This document shows positions 1 to 6,971 of a stretch of DNA of 32,834 nucleotides, piece after piece. Under the pieces are notes generated by a model. The model did no database searches. It was not told the DNA's origin and saw nothing but the letters and a program-made list of their open reading frames with translations. Location of the stretch: NCBI GenBank assembly GCA_021813505.1, contig JAKAKI010000037.1, positions 1-32,834 on the forward strand, in the 5' to 3' direction. Origin of the DNA: a bacterium (GTDB lineage: Bacteria > Zixibacteria > MSB-5A5 > WJJR01). Position 1 is the first letter of the stretch; each line of letters begins with the position of its first letter. The position numbers were made by a program, and so were the translations under genes.

Positions 1-92
1 ACGTGGCCTGCATGCGCAAATTGCTCGTTATCTTGAATGCGATGGTCCGGGACGGCGTCCATTGGCAACACACCCGGGCCATGGCGGCCTGA
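1..92 (+). CDS. IS110-family transposase, C-terminal fragment (cut by window edge)
   Basis: From base 3 an open frame runs off the left edge and reads VACMRKLLVILNAMVRDG, then HWQHTRAMAA and a TGA at 90-92. The stretch ACMRKLLVILNAM is characteristic of the extreme C-terminus of IS110/IS116/IS902 transposases (DEDD catalytic family, which move without terminal inverted repeats). Only about 29 residues are visible, so whether the upstream gene is intact cannot be judged. The dispersed palindromes just downstream are compatible with an insertion hotspot. Recognition rests on the motif alone, but the motif is distinctive. Confidence 0.8.
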   Translation, partial: VACMRKLLVILNAMVRDGVHWQHTRAMAA

Positions 93-107
93 TCGGAAAC
101 ACAGTTG

Positions 108-206
108 CTCTCCCAGAGGGAGAGGGGAGTTGCCTCCCGTGTGTACAATCCGATCACCTCACGGCAGCCCGCTCGCTCTCCCTCAGGGAGAGGGCTGGGG
201 TGAGGG
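108..206. repeat. Two copies of a CTCTCCC..GGGAGAG palindromic repeat
   Basis: Two hairpin-forming units lie 50 bases apart: CTCTCCC-AGA-GGGAGAG at 108-124 and CTCTCCCT-C-AGGGAGAG at 176-192. The second is followed by GGCTGGGGTGAGGG, ending at 206. This 'CTCTCCCT..AGGGAGAGGGCTGGGGTGAGGG' signature is a dispersed intergenic palindrome seen in many GC-rich bacteria. No gene is visible between the transposase end and the FTP protein (93-313). Confidence 0.7.
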
Positions 207-282
207 CACTTCGGCGCCGTAATATTCCGGTGCACCACCCGCAGGGGTGGGAGTTTCACGCAGGGTCTGCTGTGGTTCTGTG

Positions 283-346
283 GGAGCGACGACGATCTGA
301 GGACGACCTCTGATCATCCGGGTTGTGAATTCGAACGTGAGCAGGC
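283..346 (+). repeat. ~60-base direct repeat, copy A
   Basis: This stretch matches 1560-1623 in the same orientation. Both contain GACGATCYGAGGA, then a CTGATMRTCCGGGYTGTG segment, then the identical block GAATTCGAACGTGAGCAGGC (327-346 here). The stop codon and last ~11 codons of the minus-strand FTP protein lie inside this copy, and the second copy lies beyond the other end of that gene, so the two bracket it. Confidence 0.75.
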
Positions 347-1201
347 ATTATGGTGATGAGAGCTGTCAAGTGAGTCCAATGGCGGTATGCCTCTCGGAAT
401 GCGCATTTCTCGGGGGATGGGCGGACCCGGCTCGATGACCTGCGTCTTGGGGAATACCCCTTCTGGTTGCCGGGAAAGGACATTTCCTGAGAGAGCATCG
501 ATCAGATACCCGCCTCCGGGCATGGCCACTATGTGCCAGGCGAGGTAGCACGTTCCCCCCAATGGGTACACAATCAGCCGGCACCGTGAGAGGTCCAGCG
601 TGTCGGGAGAGGCCACGTCCTGCGTGACGATCCGCTTCGCCTCCGCCTCGCTTATCGTGGGTGTCGAGGGGAGGTTTATGTTGGGGTAGATACCCGCGCT
701 GATGTCGTCAAAAACACCTTCGCGATTGAAGTGGGCGCCGATTCCGGCCGCAAACACCTCCAGACCCTTGTACATCTGTTGGAAGTAAGGGTGGCGCGTC
801 CCGGTTTTTTTGTCGAGCGCGTCTCCTCGATCTATCCGCAATTCAGAGCGAGGGTCGGAAAGCCCGAACAGCTCCTTATTGCGGTCCATGAAGCCGTAGA
901 ACACGTCAAGGGGTGAACCCGGAGGCAGGCCCCTGCCGAGATCGCCGCTGATGGAAGACGGTATACCCTTTTCGTCGAATCGAATCCTGACTCGTGGGTA
1001 CTCCGCGCGAAACGAGGCCAACCGTTTCGCTGAGACGATGGCCGCTGCATCGGCCCCGGTGCAGACGTGGGTGGGTACGAGAGACATGACAACCGCAAGC
1101 AGGAAGATGCTGCCGCTCAACTGGCGGCATCTCCGTCGCAACGAGCCATCGCAAGACAATGTTCCGCTTTGACGTGGAGCGAACATCCTATCTGATTTCA
1201 T
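314..1201 (-). CDS. Secreted FTP/PepSY-domain protein lacking a protease domain (likely truncated)
   Basis: About 295 residues. The start at 1201 is chosen because AAGGAGAACCTCA precedes this ATG; the frame stays open upstream but over repeat DNA. An N-terminal Arg-rich stretch and hydrophobic core (SIFLLAVVMSLVPTHVC) form a long signal peptide. An FTP-like domain follows (about residues 60-130, with QQMYKGLEVFAAGIGAHFN), then a PepSY-like segment (about 150-215, YLAWHIVAMPGGGYLIDALSG). These are the parts that precede the catalytic domain in thermolysin/fungalysin zymogens (M4/M36), but no HExxH zinc motif is present. After a Pro-rich linker, the frame ends in HHHNACSRSNSQPG, which is repeat sequence. 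It could be an inhibitor-like stand-alone FTP protein, or a protease gene that lost its catalytic half by recombination at the repeat. Confidence 0.7.
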   Translation of the reverse strand: MKSDRMFAPRQSGTLSCDGSLRRRCRQLSGSIFLLAVVMSLVPTHVCTGADAAAIVSAKRLASFRAEYPRVRIRFDEKGIPSSISGDLGRGLPPGSPLDVFYGFMDRNKELFGLSDPRSELRIDRGDALDKKTGTRHPYFQQMYKGLEVFAAGIGAHFNREGVFDDISAGIYPNINLPSTPTISEAEAKRIVTQDVASPDTLDLSRCRLIVYPLGGTCYLAWHIVAMPGGGYLIDALSGNVLSRQPEGVFPKTQVIEPGPPIPREMRIPRGIPPLDSLDSSHHHNACSRSNSQPG

Positions 1202-1342
1202 TGAGGTTCTCCTTTCTTCACGACACCTCAATCCAACACAACGAGACATCAGACGCCGGGTTTGTTCACGATCGTTGGTTCTCGCCCATCGGTTCCTCCC
1301 TTCGGTTAAGTATTCAGTTGTCGGCGCACTGCCTCTACACCC

Positions 1343-1374
1343 AGTCATACCCACGAAGGCGGCAGATATTCCAG
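1343..1374. repeat. Degenerate 'GTCATtCCCgCGAAGGCGG' dispersed repeat
   Basis: AGTCATACCCACGAAGGCGG followed by CAGATATTCCAG resembles the very common intergenic repeat GTCATTCCCGCGAAGGCGGGAATCCAG with several substitutions. It lies upstream of the FTP gene and argues against using the upstream start codons of that frame. Confidence 0.5.
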
Positions 1375-1559
1375 ATGTCAAGAAGAAATCGGGGGCTTAA
1401 AGTATTACGTTAGTTAGCAGGATTGAGTGAGGATTCCGAACGATGCGGGATGCTCGAGCGGACTACACCGGCCTCCGGCCTTCCGCAATCAGAGATTGCG
1501 GCTACGCGCTACCGACGCCCGTTCGGGTGGAGGTTTGTAGGATCGACTTTGATGATGTA

Positions 1560-1623
1560 TGAACGAGGACGATCCGAGGAGTTCCGCTGATAGTCCGGGC
1601 TGTGAATTCGAACGTGAGCAGGC
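1560..1623 (+). repeat. ~60-base direct repeat, copy B
   Basis: Partner of the copy at 283-346, same orientation, about 1.28 kb apart, identical over GAATTCGAACGTGAGCAGGC and imperfect before it. The two copies flank the FTP gene. Confidence 0.75.
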
Positions 1624-1697
1624 TTTGCGGTTGACCCACCCTAACGGGCGTGTGGACAAACCCCGAGCAATCGAGGCGCTGTCGCAGCAGTGAGGCG

Positions 1698-1811
1698 GAG
1701 ATTGCTTCGCTCCGCTCGCAATGACCTCACGAGTATCCCGGAGCGAATTGTGCCACATGTCACTGCGAGGAGCGTCTCCGCCGAAGGCGGAGGGAGCGAC
1801 GAAGCAATCTC
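1698..1811. repeat. Inverted pair of GATTGCTTCG..TCGCAATGAC intergenic repeats
   Basis: Left arm 1698-1725 reads GAGATTGCTTCGCTCCGCTC then GCAATGAC. Right arm 1759-1811 is its inverse (GTCACTGCGAGGAGCG ... GAGCGACGAAGCAATCTC) with an inner CTCCGCC-GAA-GGCGGAG stem. This 'GTCATTGCGAGGAGCGAAGCGACGAAGCAATCTC' element is a well-known dispersed repeat in many bacterial genomes. Confidence 0.75.
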
Positions 1812-1940
1812 TAACGTTCCCTTTTCTAGAATGCGCTTAGGAGGTTTTTTCAACACACTCTGGCGGGTGGGGCACCGGGCTCCTGTCGCCAATCCAACCG
1901 ATCAAACATCTTTTCCTTTCCTATGACAATGCGCAAAAAG

Positions 1941-1970
1941 AAACGCCCCGTCGGGGGAGACGGGGCGTTT
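1941..1970 (-). terminator. Rho-independent terminator of the small Arg-rich gene
   Basis: Perfect 12-bp stem AAACGCCCCGTC / GACGGGGCGTTT with a six-base loop. Read on the minus strand it is followed by CTTTTTG, a proper U-run, so it ends transcripts coming from the gene at 2015-2275. On the plus strand the following bases (GTTGCGCC) are a poor U-run. Confidence 0.8.
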
Positions 1971-2014
1971 GTTGCGCCAGTTTGTGTGTTGCCGTCCGAG
2001 GCACCGGGAGCCGT

Positions 2015-2275
2015 CTACACGATCTCCAGTTCCTGAATGGAATCACGGAACTCCGCGTCCACACGCATTTCCTGGCGTGTGGGGCGGCGTGTCACACTGT
2101 GGCGCAGTTCCGGTTCGACTGTCGCCGGTCGAACCGGCGGTCTCAGAACCGCCGTCGAAGCCGCGCGTAAACGCGCCGTCTGCCGATGGAGGAAAGCCAA
2201 GTGACGGCGGCGCTTTGAGGCGAGGCGCGCCTTGAGGCGGCGAAGAGAGTGTCGGACTTTTTCGGGTGTCATCAT
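2015..2275 (-). CDS. Small Arg-rich protein of unknown function
   Basis: 86 residues, 18 of them Arg, with a very basic first two thirds (KVRHSLRRLKARLASKRRRH) and an acidic tail (EFRDSIQELEIV). No recognised domain. Three things support it as a gene: a ribosome site GGAAGGAC five bases before the ATG at 2275, a perfect intrinsic terminator 45 bases past the stop on the same strand, and compact placement. A second ATG follows the first directly, so either could be used. The basic helix-like N-terminus would suit nucleic-acid or ribosome binding, but that is only a composition argument. The overlapping plus-strand frame has no such signals. Confidence 0.5.
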   Translation of the reverse strand: MMTPEKVRHSLRRLKARLASKRRRHLAFLHRQTARLRAASTAVLRPPVRPATVEPELRHSVTRRPTRQEMRVDAEFRDSIQELEIV

Positions 2276-2481
2276 GAGTTGTCCTTCCGTTTGAACGTCT
2301 ACGGGTACCCTTGTTGTCCCATATCTAATACCCTTTCCGGGCGCTGGAGGTTCTGCCCGGAGGGCGAATCATGACAACTTTTTTCAAGATTAGACCCGAA
2401 CAGCAACAGCGAGCACAATCCGTTGGGGCCCTTTTCCCATGCCATTACATTATACTGTGAGAAACGGGGAGGATTTGGGCT

Positions 2482-2892
2482 TTGGCCGACACGATCCTGG
2501 CCATCCATTTTGTTTGGGCTCTCTGGATGATTGCCGGAGTGCTGCTCGCGATTGCGGGGTTTCGCTGGCCACGGTTCTGGACTTGGCGGGTATTTCGCAT
2601 TGCACATTTGCTGGCGCTTTTGGGGACGGCAACGGTTCCGATCTGGTCGGCGGGTGTATGCCCGCTGACAACCTGGGAGTGGAAACTGCGGTCGTCGCCG
2701 GGAGAAGGACTGTCGGGCTCATCGGAACCGTTTCTGCGCCATTGGTTGCGTGACATCCTCTTCCTCGATGTCTCACCGGAATTGCTGTCCATCATTGCAG
2801 GGCTCGGGGCTGTTGTGACATTGAGCGTGTTCATCTGGCATCCGCCTCGGAGGATGCCGGCGCAAAAGAATCACGCCCATCGGGACAACTGA
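2482..2892 (+). CDS. DUF2784-family small membrane protein
   Basis: 136 residues. The start is TTG at 2482, preceded by GGGGAGGA at 2467-2474. Hydrophobic segments at about residues 5-26 (ILAIHFVWALWMIAGVLLAI), 38-58 and 100-118 predict three to four membrane helices. The order 'HFvw.lw....G.ll....RWPRF...H', then 'CPLTTWEWKLR', then a C-terminal helix is that of DUF2784, an uncharacterised integral membrane family typically 110-140 residues long. The stop codon sits in the stem-loop that terminates the convergent transketolase gene, so the two genes share a termination region. Confidence 0.75.
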   Translation: MADTILAIHFVWALWMIAGVLLAIAGFRWPRFWTWRVFRIAHLLALLGTATVPIWSAGVCPLTTWEWKLRSSPGEGLSGSSEPFLRHWLRDILFLDVSPELLSIIAGLGAVVTLSVFIWHPPRRMPAQKNHAHRDN

Positions 2893-2902
2893 TGGGCGTG
2901 AT
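2870..2902 (-). terminator. Intrinsic terminator between convergent genes
   Basis: Perfect 12-bp stem ATCACGCCCATC / GATGGGCGTGAT with a nine-base loop. On the minus strand it is followed by TCTTTTG, suiting the transketolase gene whose stop is 38 bases before it. It overlaps the last codons and stop of the DUF2784 gene on the plus strand and may act in both directions. Confidence 0.75.
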
Positions 2903-2940
2903 GTGTGCTGCTTACACTCGACGCGGAGTTGGTAATGTGG

Positions 2941-5331
2941 TCAGGCCGTCTCTTCGCGCGATTCGGCGAAGGCTTTCACTGCTGCCCATTGGCCTTCGGC
3001 GTGAATGCCGGCTTCTTCGAGAACTTTGGCGGCTTGGCCGCTGCCAAGGTAATGTCCGTGGACGAATGAATGGAGGGTGCGGCGCAAACCGTCATTGCTG
3101 CGTACCCACCGATACATGGTCGGCAGTGTGAAATCTGTGATTCCCATCGACTCGTACGTCAGCCGTTCCGGCAGTATCTGCTCGCGCCGGCTCTCATCGA
3201 GAAGATTGAAGAGCTCCACCGAGGAGATGTAGTAGACATTCAGATTGAATCCGGCTTTGTCGAGGCGCGGCAACACGTCGCTGACGAAGATCGAGGCGAC
3301 GCCATTCCCCTGAAGAATCACGGTGCCATTCTGCTGACGCGCTTTCGGATCGGCGTGCCGCAGAGCATAGACGCCATTGACGGTATCGGTGAGCGGCGCC
3401 AGGTGCAGCGCATCCCAATCAACGAGTTTGTCCTCGGGGCGGGTCACAAACGGCGCGAGCACAGCGGGCCGGTGGCGCAGTGAGGTGATCATGAGTGGCC
3501 AGATCTCGCGCGCGTCCCATGGTGTCAGTGTGATCATCACTTTGCCGGGGAAACACTCCTGCAACAACTGGAGCGCTTGCGGATCGGCGTGCGTGGGACC
3601 GTCTTCGCCGGTTTTGACGCCGGCGTGGGCGTTGACGATGATCCACGTGTCGTACGGTTGTCCGGTGGCGAGTTCACGGGCCTGCTGGCCGATGCCGTGG
3701 AGCCGGGCGGGTATATGTTCGAGCGCGGCGATGAAGGCGCCGTACGATGACGAGACGCCGATGTGTTCGCCGAAACTGGCGAGTCCCGACATGAACGCGC
3801 CCATGCTGTCCTCGCAGATACCGCCGAGGGCGATCAACCGGGAATCCGGATTGTGGCGCGCATGATAGAATCCCTGGGGGAATCCCTCGCCGATCGCACT
3901 GACGCTGGTCGAGCCGAGAAGATCGGCAGCGGCGGCGTAGATCGCGCCTCCGGTCCGTTGATTGAGATCACCAAGCGCCAGACCGAGCGCACCGCGCAGA
4001 GTGATCGCGTCACCCGGTTTGAAACAGAGTTTCTCAGGCGGATTGTCCGGCCGGATGTTGAGGTCGGTGTGAATGGTCTGCAGTTTCGGTGCGGTGGCGC
4101 GGCGCGTACGTTTGCGTGTGTTGAGTGTCTCGCCGGATTTGGTGATGCCGGCAGCGGCAAATTCCGCGAGGTCGCGGTTCTTCTCGATTACGCTGCGCAC
4201 AAGCATCAGGGTATCGAAGTAGCATTGCTCGATTGACGCCGGGGATTTGTCCCCCGTGTAGCGCGGTGCGGTCACGCCGAATTCGGTTTCGAAGGGGGCC
4301 AGCGACTGGTAGTATCCATCGGAGCCGAATTTGTGACCGGCGCCATGGGATGCCTTTCCTTCGATTCCGTATTTCCAGCCCTTGACGGTGTGATACACGA
4401 CGGCGGTTGGCTGGCCGTTGTCGGAGGCGAGCGCCGCGCGCTGGGCAGCGATGATCTGGCGGAAATCCATGCCGTCGGAGACTTCGATCGTGTTCCAATC
4501 GTGGAAATGCGTCAGCTCGGCGGGATTCCATTGAACGTAGTCGCCCGGTCCTTTGTCGTCGCGGCAGACATGATTCGAATCGATGGAGGCCTGATTGAAA
4601 TCGACGTGCAGGATGATGTTGTGGAGTCCGTTGGTCGCGGCAAATGCGAGGGCTTCGTGCACACGGCCCGGGGTCATTCCACCTTCGCCTTCGAGGACAT
4701 GAACGCGCGGCGGATCATCGCGGTAGATGTCGAGAGCCGCGGCGGCCAAGCCGAAGGCGGTGGGGACACCGACACCGCTGGCGCCTGTAGCATGCTTCAC
4801 AAATGGGACAAAGCACGTCGGGTGGCCGTCGAGTGGCATGGCGTTCAGTTTTCGAAACAGCGGAGTTTCATTGGTAGGATTGCGCCGGAAACCGAGAAGA
4901 TCCTCAAGCCGCAACTGGCGTTTTTCGGACGCGAGCAACCCAGGCCGTCCCACTCGGACCAGTTCGTTGCGCAAAGCCCAGTTGGCGTAGAGGCCCATCG
5001 CTTTGTGGCCGGCAGCGTAGGAGAGGATGTCGTTGTCAGGGCGGTCCGGCGCGGTGAAGTCGTAGACCATGTTCTGGTAGATCAATGCTTGCACGATGCG
5101 GCCGGACGAGATGCTGCCCCCGGGATGGCCGGAGGTGGGCACATAGTTGTACAGAATGCCGCACAACGACCGGTAGATCAGATCGATCCGTTCCCAGGAG
5201 CTTAGCGCGCGTGTGTCACACGCGGTTGCGACTCCCGGCGTATCGGCTGAGATCGTATGGAATCGGCCGCGGCGGGGCAGGGTGACGGGCTTGGCGGATG
5301 CGTATGTGGCAGGTGGAATTGCCTGTGTCAT
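2941..5331 (-). CDS. Transketolase-family thiamine-diphosphate enzyme, long form
   Basis: 796 residues, against about 620-680 for common transketolases. The start at 5331 has GGAAGGAG eight bases before the ATG. The ThDP-binding half has TSGHPGG (66-72), GHKAMGLYA, and the GEGG...N motif (215-246, ending DFNQASIDSN). The pyrimidine half has GICEDSMGAFMSGLASFG, whose Glu507 is the expected cofactor-activating acid, and TGEDGPTHADPQAL (574-587) as in transketolase. It would transfer two-carbon ketol units between sugar phosphates in the cytoplasmic pentose-phosphate pathway. The interdomain region (380-440) and the spacing around GEGG differ from standard Tkt, so substrate range may differ. Related alternatives are dihydroxyacetone synthase-type or E1-like enzymes. 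It is a single gene with its own terminator. Confidence 0.8.
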   Translation of the reverse strand: MTQAIPPATYASAKPVTLPRRGRFHTISADTPGVATACDTRALSSWERIDLIYRSLCGILYNYVPTSGHPGGSISSGRIVQALIYQNMVYDFTAPDRPDNDILSYAAGHKAMGLYANWALRNELVRVGRPGLLASEKRQLRLEDLLGFRRNPTNETPLFRKLNAMPLDGHPTCFVPFVKHATGASGVGVPTAFGLAAAALDIYRDDPPRVHVLEGEGGMTPGRVHEALAFAATNGLHNIILHVDFNQASIDSNHVCRDDKGPGDYVQWNPAELTHFHDWNTIEVSDGMDFRQIIAAQRAALASDNGQPTAVVYHTVKGWKYGIEGKASHGAGHKFGSDGYYQSLAPFETEFGVTAPRYTGDKSPASIEQCYFDTLMLVRSVIEKNRDLAEFAAAGITKSGETLNTRKRTRRATAPKLQTIHTDLNIRPDNPPEKLCFKPGDAITLRGALGLALGDLNQRTGGAIYAAAADLLGSTSVSAIGEGFPQGFYHARHNPDSRLIALGGICEDSMGAFMSGLASFGEHIGVSSSYGAFIAALEHIPARLHGIGQQARELATGQPYDTWIIVNAHAGVKTGEDGPTHADPQALQLLQECFPGKVMITLTPWDAREIWPLMITSLRHRPAVLAPFVTRPEDKLVDWDALHLAPLTDTVNGVYALRHADPKARQQNGTVILQGNGVASIFVSDVLPRLDKAGFNLNVYYISSVELFNLLDESRREQILPERLTYESMGITDFTLPTMYRWVRSNDGLRRTLHSFVHGHYLGSGQAAKVLEEAGIHAEGQWAAVKAFAESREETA

Positions 5332-5441
5332 TGTGGATCTCCTTCCGAAACTGCGAAATCAGACAAAGCTGAATACCTCCCTCGAGCAGACTGAAATGTA
5401 CGATGAAGAATGCCGCAGATGTATGACGTGGTGGCAGCCAA

Positions 5442-5459
5442 TTGACAGTGTCCTGTCAA
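5442..5459. promoter_or_regulatory. Perfect 7-bp palindrome, candidate operator upstream of the transketolase
   Basis: TTGACAG-TGTC-CTGTCAA lies 111 bases upstream of the transketolase start. Each half carries a TTGACA/TGTCAA consensus -35-like hexamer, but no convincing -10 sits 16-18 bases from either. A dyad of this quality in a divergent intergenic region is typical of a regulator site; the regulator is unknown. Confidence 0.35.
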
Positions 5460-5526
5460 AATCCTGAGGGATTCCGTTGGACTCCTCCGACACGGCCAGC
5501 CGATTCGCTGGTGTGCGTTTTGCAGC

Positions 5527-5555
5527 TTGCCTGCGTTAATTCGCCAATATATCCT
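5527..5555 (+). promoter_or_regulatory. Possible sigma-70-type promoter for the OmpA-family gene
   Basis: TTGCCT, 17 bases, TATCCT; an alternative -10 TATATC overlaps at 5548. It would give a leader of about 110 bases before the ATG at 5669. Only moderate matches to consensus. Confidence 0.3.
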
Positions 5556-5572
5556 GTCCATGTTTCGCATTT

Positions 5573-5607
5573 CCCCAGTCGGACCCGCCTTGGCGGGAGC
5601 TCTGGGG
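5573..5607. repeat. Interrupted inverted repeat CCCCAG..CCCGCC-TT-GGCGGG..CTGGGG
   Basis: An inner 6-bp stem CCCGCC/GGCGGG (5584-5597) is nested in an outer 6-bp stem CCCCAG/CTGGGG. No U-run follows, so it is more likely a dispersed palindrome than a terminator. It lies in the leader of the OmpA-family gene and could affect its expression. Confidence 0.5.
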
Positions 5608-5668
5608 AAGGCAGGTCAACTCACTGAAACTCAGGAATCTGTGCGGCGACACACAGGGGAGGAATGCG

Positions 5669-6907
5669 ATGAAGCGTTTGCAGTGGTGGCTGGTTGGCGG
5701 AATCGCGATGCTATTGATTGCGGTTTTGGCGTTTCCCGCCGATGCGCAACTGGGCGGATTGAAGCGGCGCGTCAAACAGAAAGTTGAGGACAAGGCCGCG
5801 GAGAAGGCCGAGAAGGCGATTGACAACGCCACCGAGGGAGAGTCGGAGGAAGCAGAGAAGGAAGACGCCGAAAACACAGAAGCCAAGGAGAGCAGTGGAA
5901 CGAAGGAAGACGCCGGGACAGCGTCGGGAGATGCCTCCGGGCAGAAGCTCGGAGAGGGAGTCTGGCTAAAGTATGATTTCGTCCCAGGCGATCGGGTGCT
6001 CTTCCTGGATGATCTGACCCGCGACGAAGTTGGGAATTTCCCGCAGCGGCTGGAATTGGCCAAGGGCAATATGGAAGTTGCCGAATGGAAGGGATCGCGC
6101 TGGCTGCGTACCCCGACTTACGCGGATTTTTCGATCGCACTGCCTGAGGTTCTTCCGGACAGATTCACCATCGAATTCGATTTCTACTGCCCCGAACACT
6201 GGCCTGAGGTCGCGGTACGGTGCGAAGTAGCGGACAAACCACAGGATGCCAACTTTGACGAGGTGTTCTTTACCACGTGGGGGCAGTCTGCCGGCATCCG
6301 GCGCGAAAGCAGCAAGGCGGAAGTTTCGATGACCAGGCTTGCCGAGGGCGTCATCGATGCCGTGATGCACTGCCGGGTGATGGCGGACGGGAAGTACATG
6401 AAGGTCTATGTGAACGATACCAGAGTTGCCAACTTCCCGAATACGAATTATCCGCGATCCAACAAGCTCGTTTTCGAAGTCGCCGCCCAGGATGAGCGGC
6501 CCGCGATGTTTGCCAATTTCCGGATCGCGGCCAGCGACAAGAAGATGTACGACGCGCTCATGGCCAAAGGCCGGGTCGCCACTCAGGGTATCTTCTTCGA
6601 TTCCGGATCGGACCGGGTCCGGCCGGAATCGACGCCGACGCTCAAGCTGATCAGCCAGATGCTCAAGGATCACGCCGATTTGCGGCTGTTGATCGAAGGA
6701 CACACTGACAACACCGGTGACAAGGCAGGGAACCAGACGCTCAGCGAGAAGCGTGCCGCGGCCGTCCTCGCAGCCCTGACCGGCCAATTCGGCATCGATG
6801 GCTCCCGATTGGAATCGAAGGGATTCGGCGACACCAAGCCGGCCAGTTCGAACGACACGCCGGAAGGCCGTCAGAATAACCGGCGGGTGGAGTTGGTGAA
6901 GTTGTAG
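5669..6907 (+). CDS. OmpA-family cell-envelope protein with internal beta-sandwich-like domain
   Basis: 412 residues; ATG preceded by GGGGAGGA. Residues 1-27 are a signal peptide (WWLVGGIAMLLIAVLAFPADAQ). Residues 30-95 are a Lys/Glu/Ala-rich charged segment, probably an extended helix. Residues about 100-295 have the strand pattern of a LamG/concanavalin-like domain (RFTIEFDFYCPEHW, KYMKVYVNDTRVANFPNT, NKLVFEVAA). Residues 301-412 are an OmpA C-terminal domain (GIFFDSGSDRVRPES, then IEGHTDNTGDKAGNQTLSEKRA, then SKGFGDTKPASSNDTPEGRQNNRRVEL), which in this family binds diaminopimelate in peptidoglycan. There is no N-terminal beta-barrel, so it is a soluble or peripheral periplasmic protein tethered to the wall. 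It is monocistronic, with a strong terminator 40 bases after the stop. Confidence 0.85.
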   Translation: MKRLQWWLVGGIAMLLIAVLAFPADAQLGGLKRRVKQKVEDKAAEKAEKAIDNATEGESEEAEKEDAENTEAKESSGTKEDAGTASGDASGQKLGEGVWLKYDFVPGDRVLFLDDLTRDEVGNFPQRLELAKGNMEVAEWKGSRWLRTPTYADFSIALPEVLPDRFTIEFDFYCPEHWPEVAVRCEVADKPQDANFDEVFFTTWGQSAGIRRESSKAEVSMTRLAEGVIDAVMHCRVMADGKYMKVYVNDTRVANFPNTNYPRSNKLVFEVAAQDERPAMFANFRIAASDKKMYDALMAKGRVATQGIFFDSGSDRVRPESTPTLKLISQMLKDHADLRLLIEGHTDNTGDKAGNQTLSEKRAAAVLAALTGQFGIDGSRLESKGFGDTKPASSNDTPEGRQNNRRVELVKL

Positions 6908-6944
6908 GCCATGAGGTGAATCATTCCCACAGTATTGATTGGAG

Positions 6945-6971
6945 GGGCAGGCACGGGTGCCTGCCCTTTTT
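6945..6971 (+). terminator. Rho-independent terminator after the OmpA-family gene
   Basis: Perfect 9-bp stem GGGCAGGCA / TGCCTGCCC with a CGGG loop, followed by TTTTT. A textbook intrinsic terminator. Confidence 0.9.

Larger units (their letters stand above)
1382..1940. other. Repeat-rich intergenic region without a supported gene
   Basis: No frame here has a convincing start, ribosome site or domain. It holds a small hairpin CCGCAATC-AGA-GATTGCGG (1483-1501), the second ~60-base direct repeat (1560-1623) and a pair of inverted GATTGCTTCG repeats (1698-1811). The text following the direct repeat (GGTTGACCCACCCTAACGGG, from 1629) also looks like dispersed repeat material. Confidence 0.6.

Noticed and set aside
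108-206. CRISPR-like spacing of two short palindromes
   Set aside because: Only two imperfect units, no regular spacers and no cas genes; they match a known class of dispersed intergenic palindrome.
3763-5205. Long plus-strand frames opposite the transketolase gene
   Set aside because: Antisense shadows of a well-supported gene with clear ThDP motifs; no independent signals.
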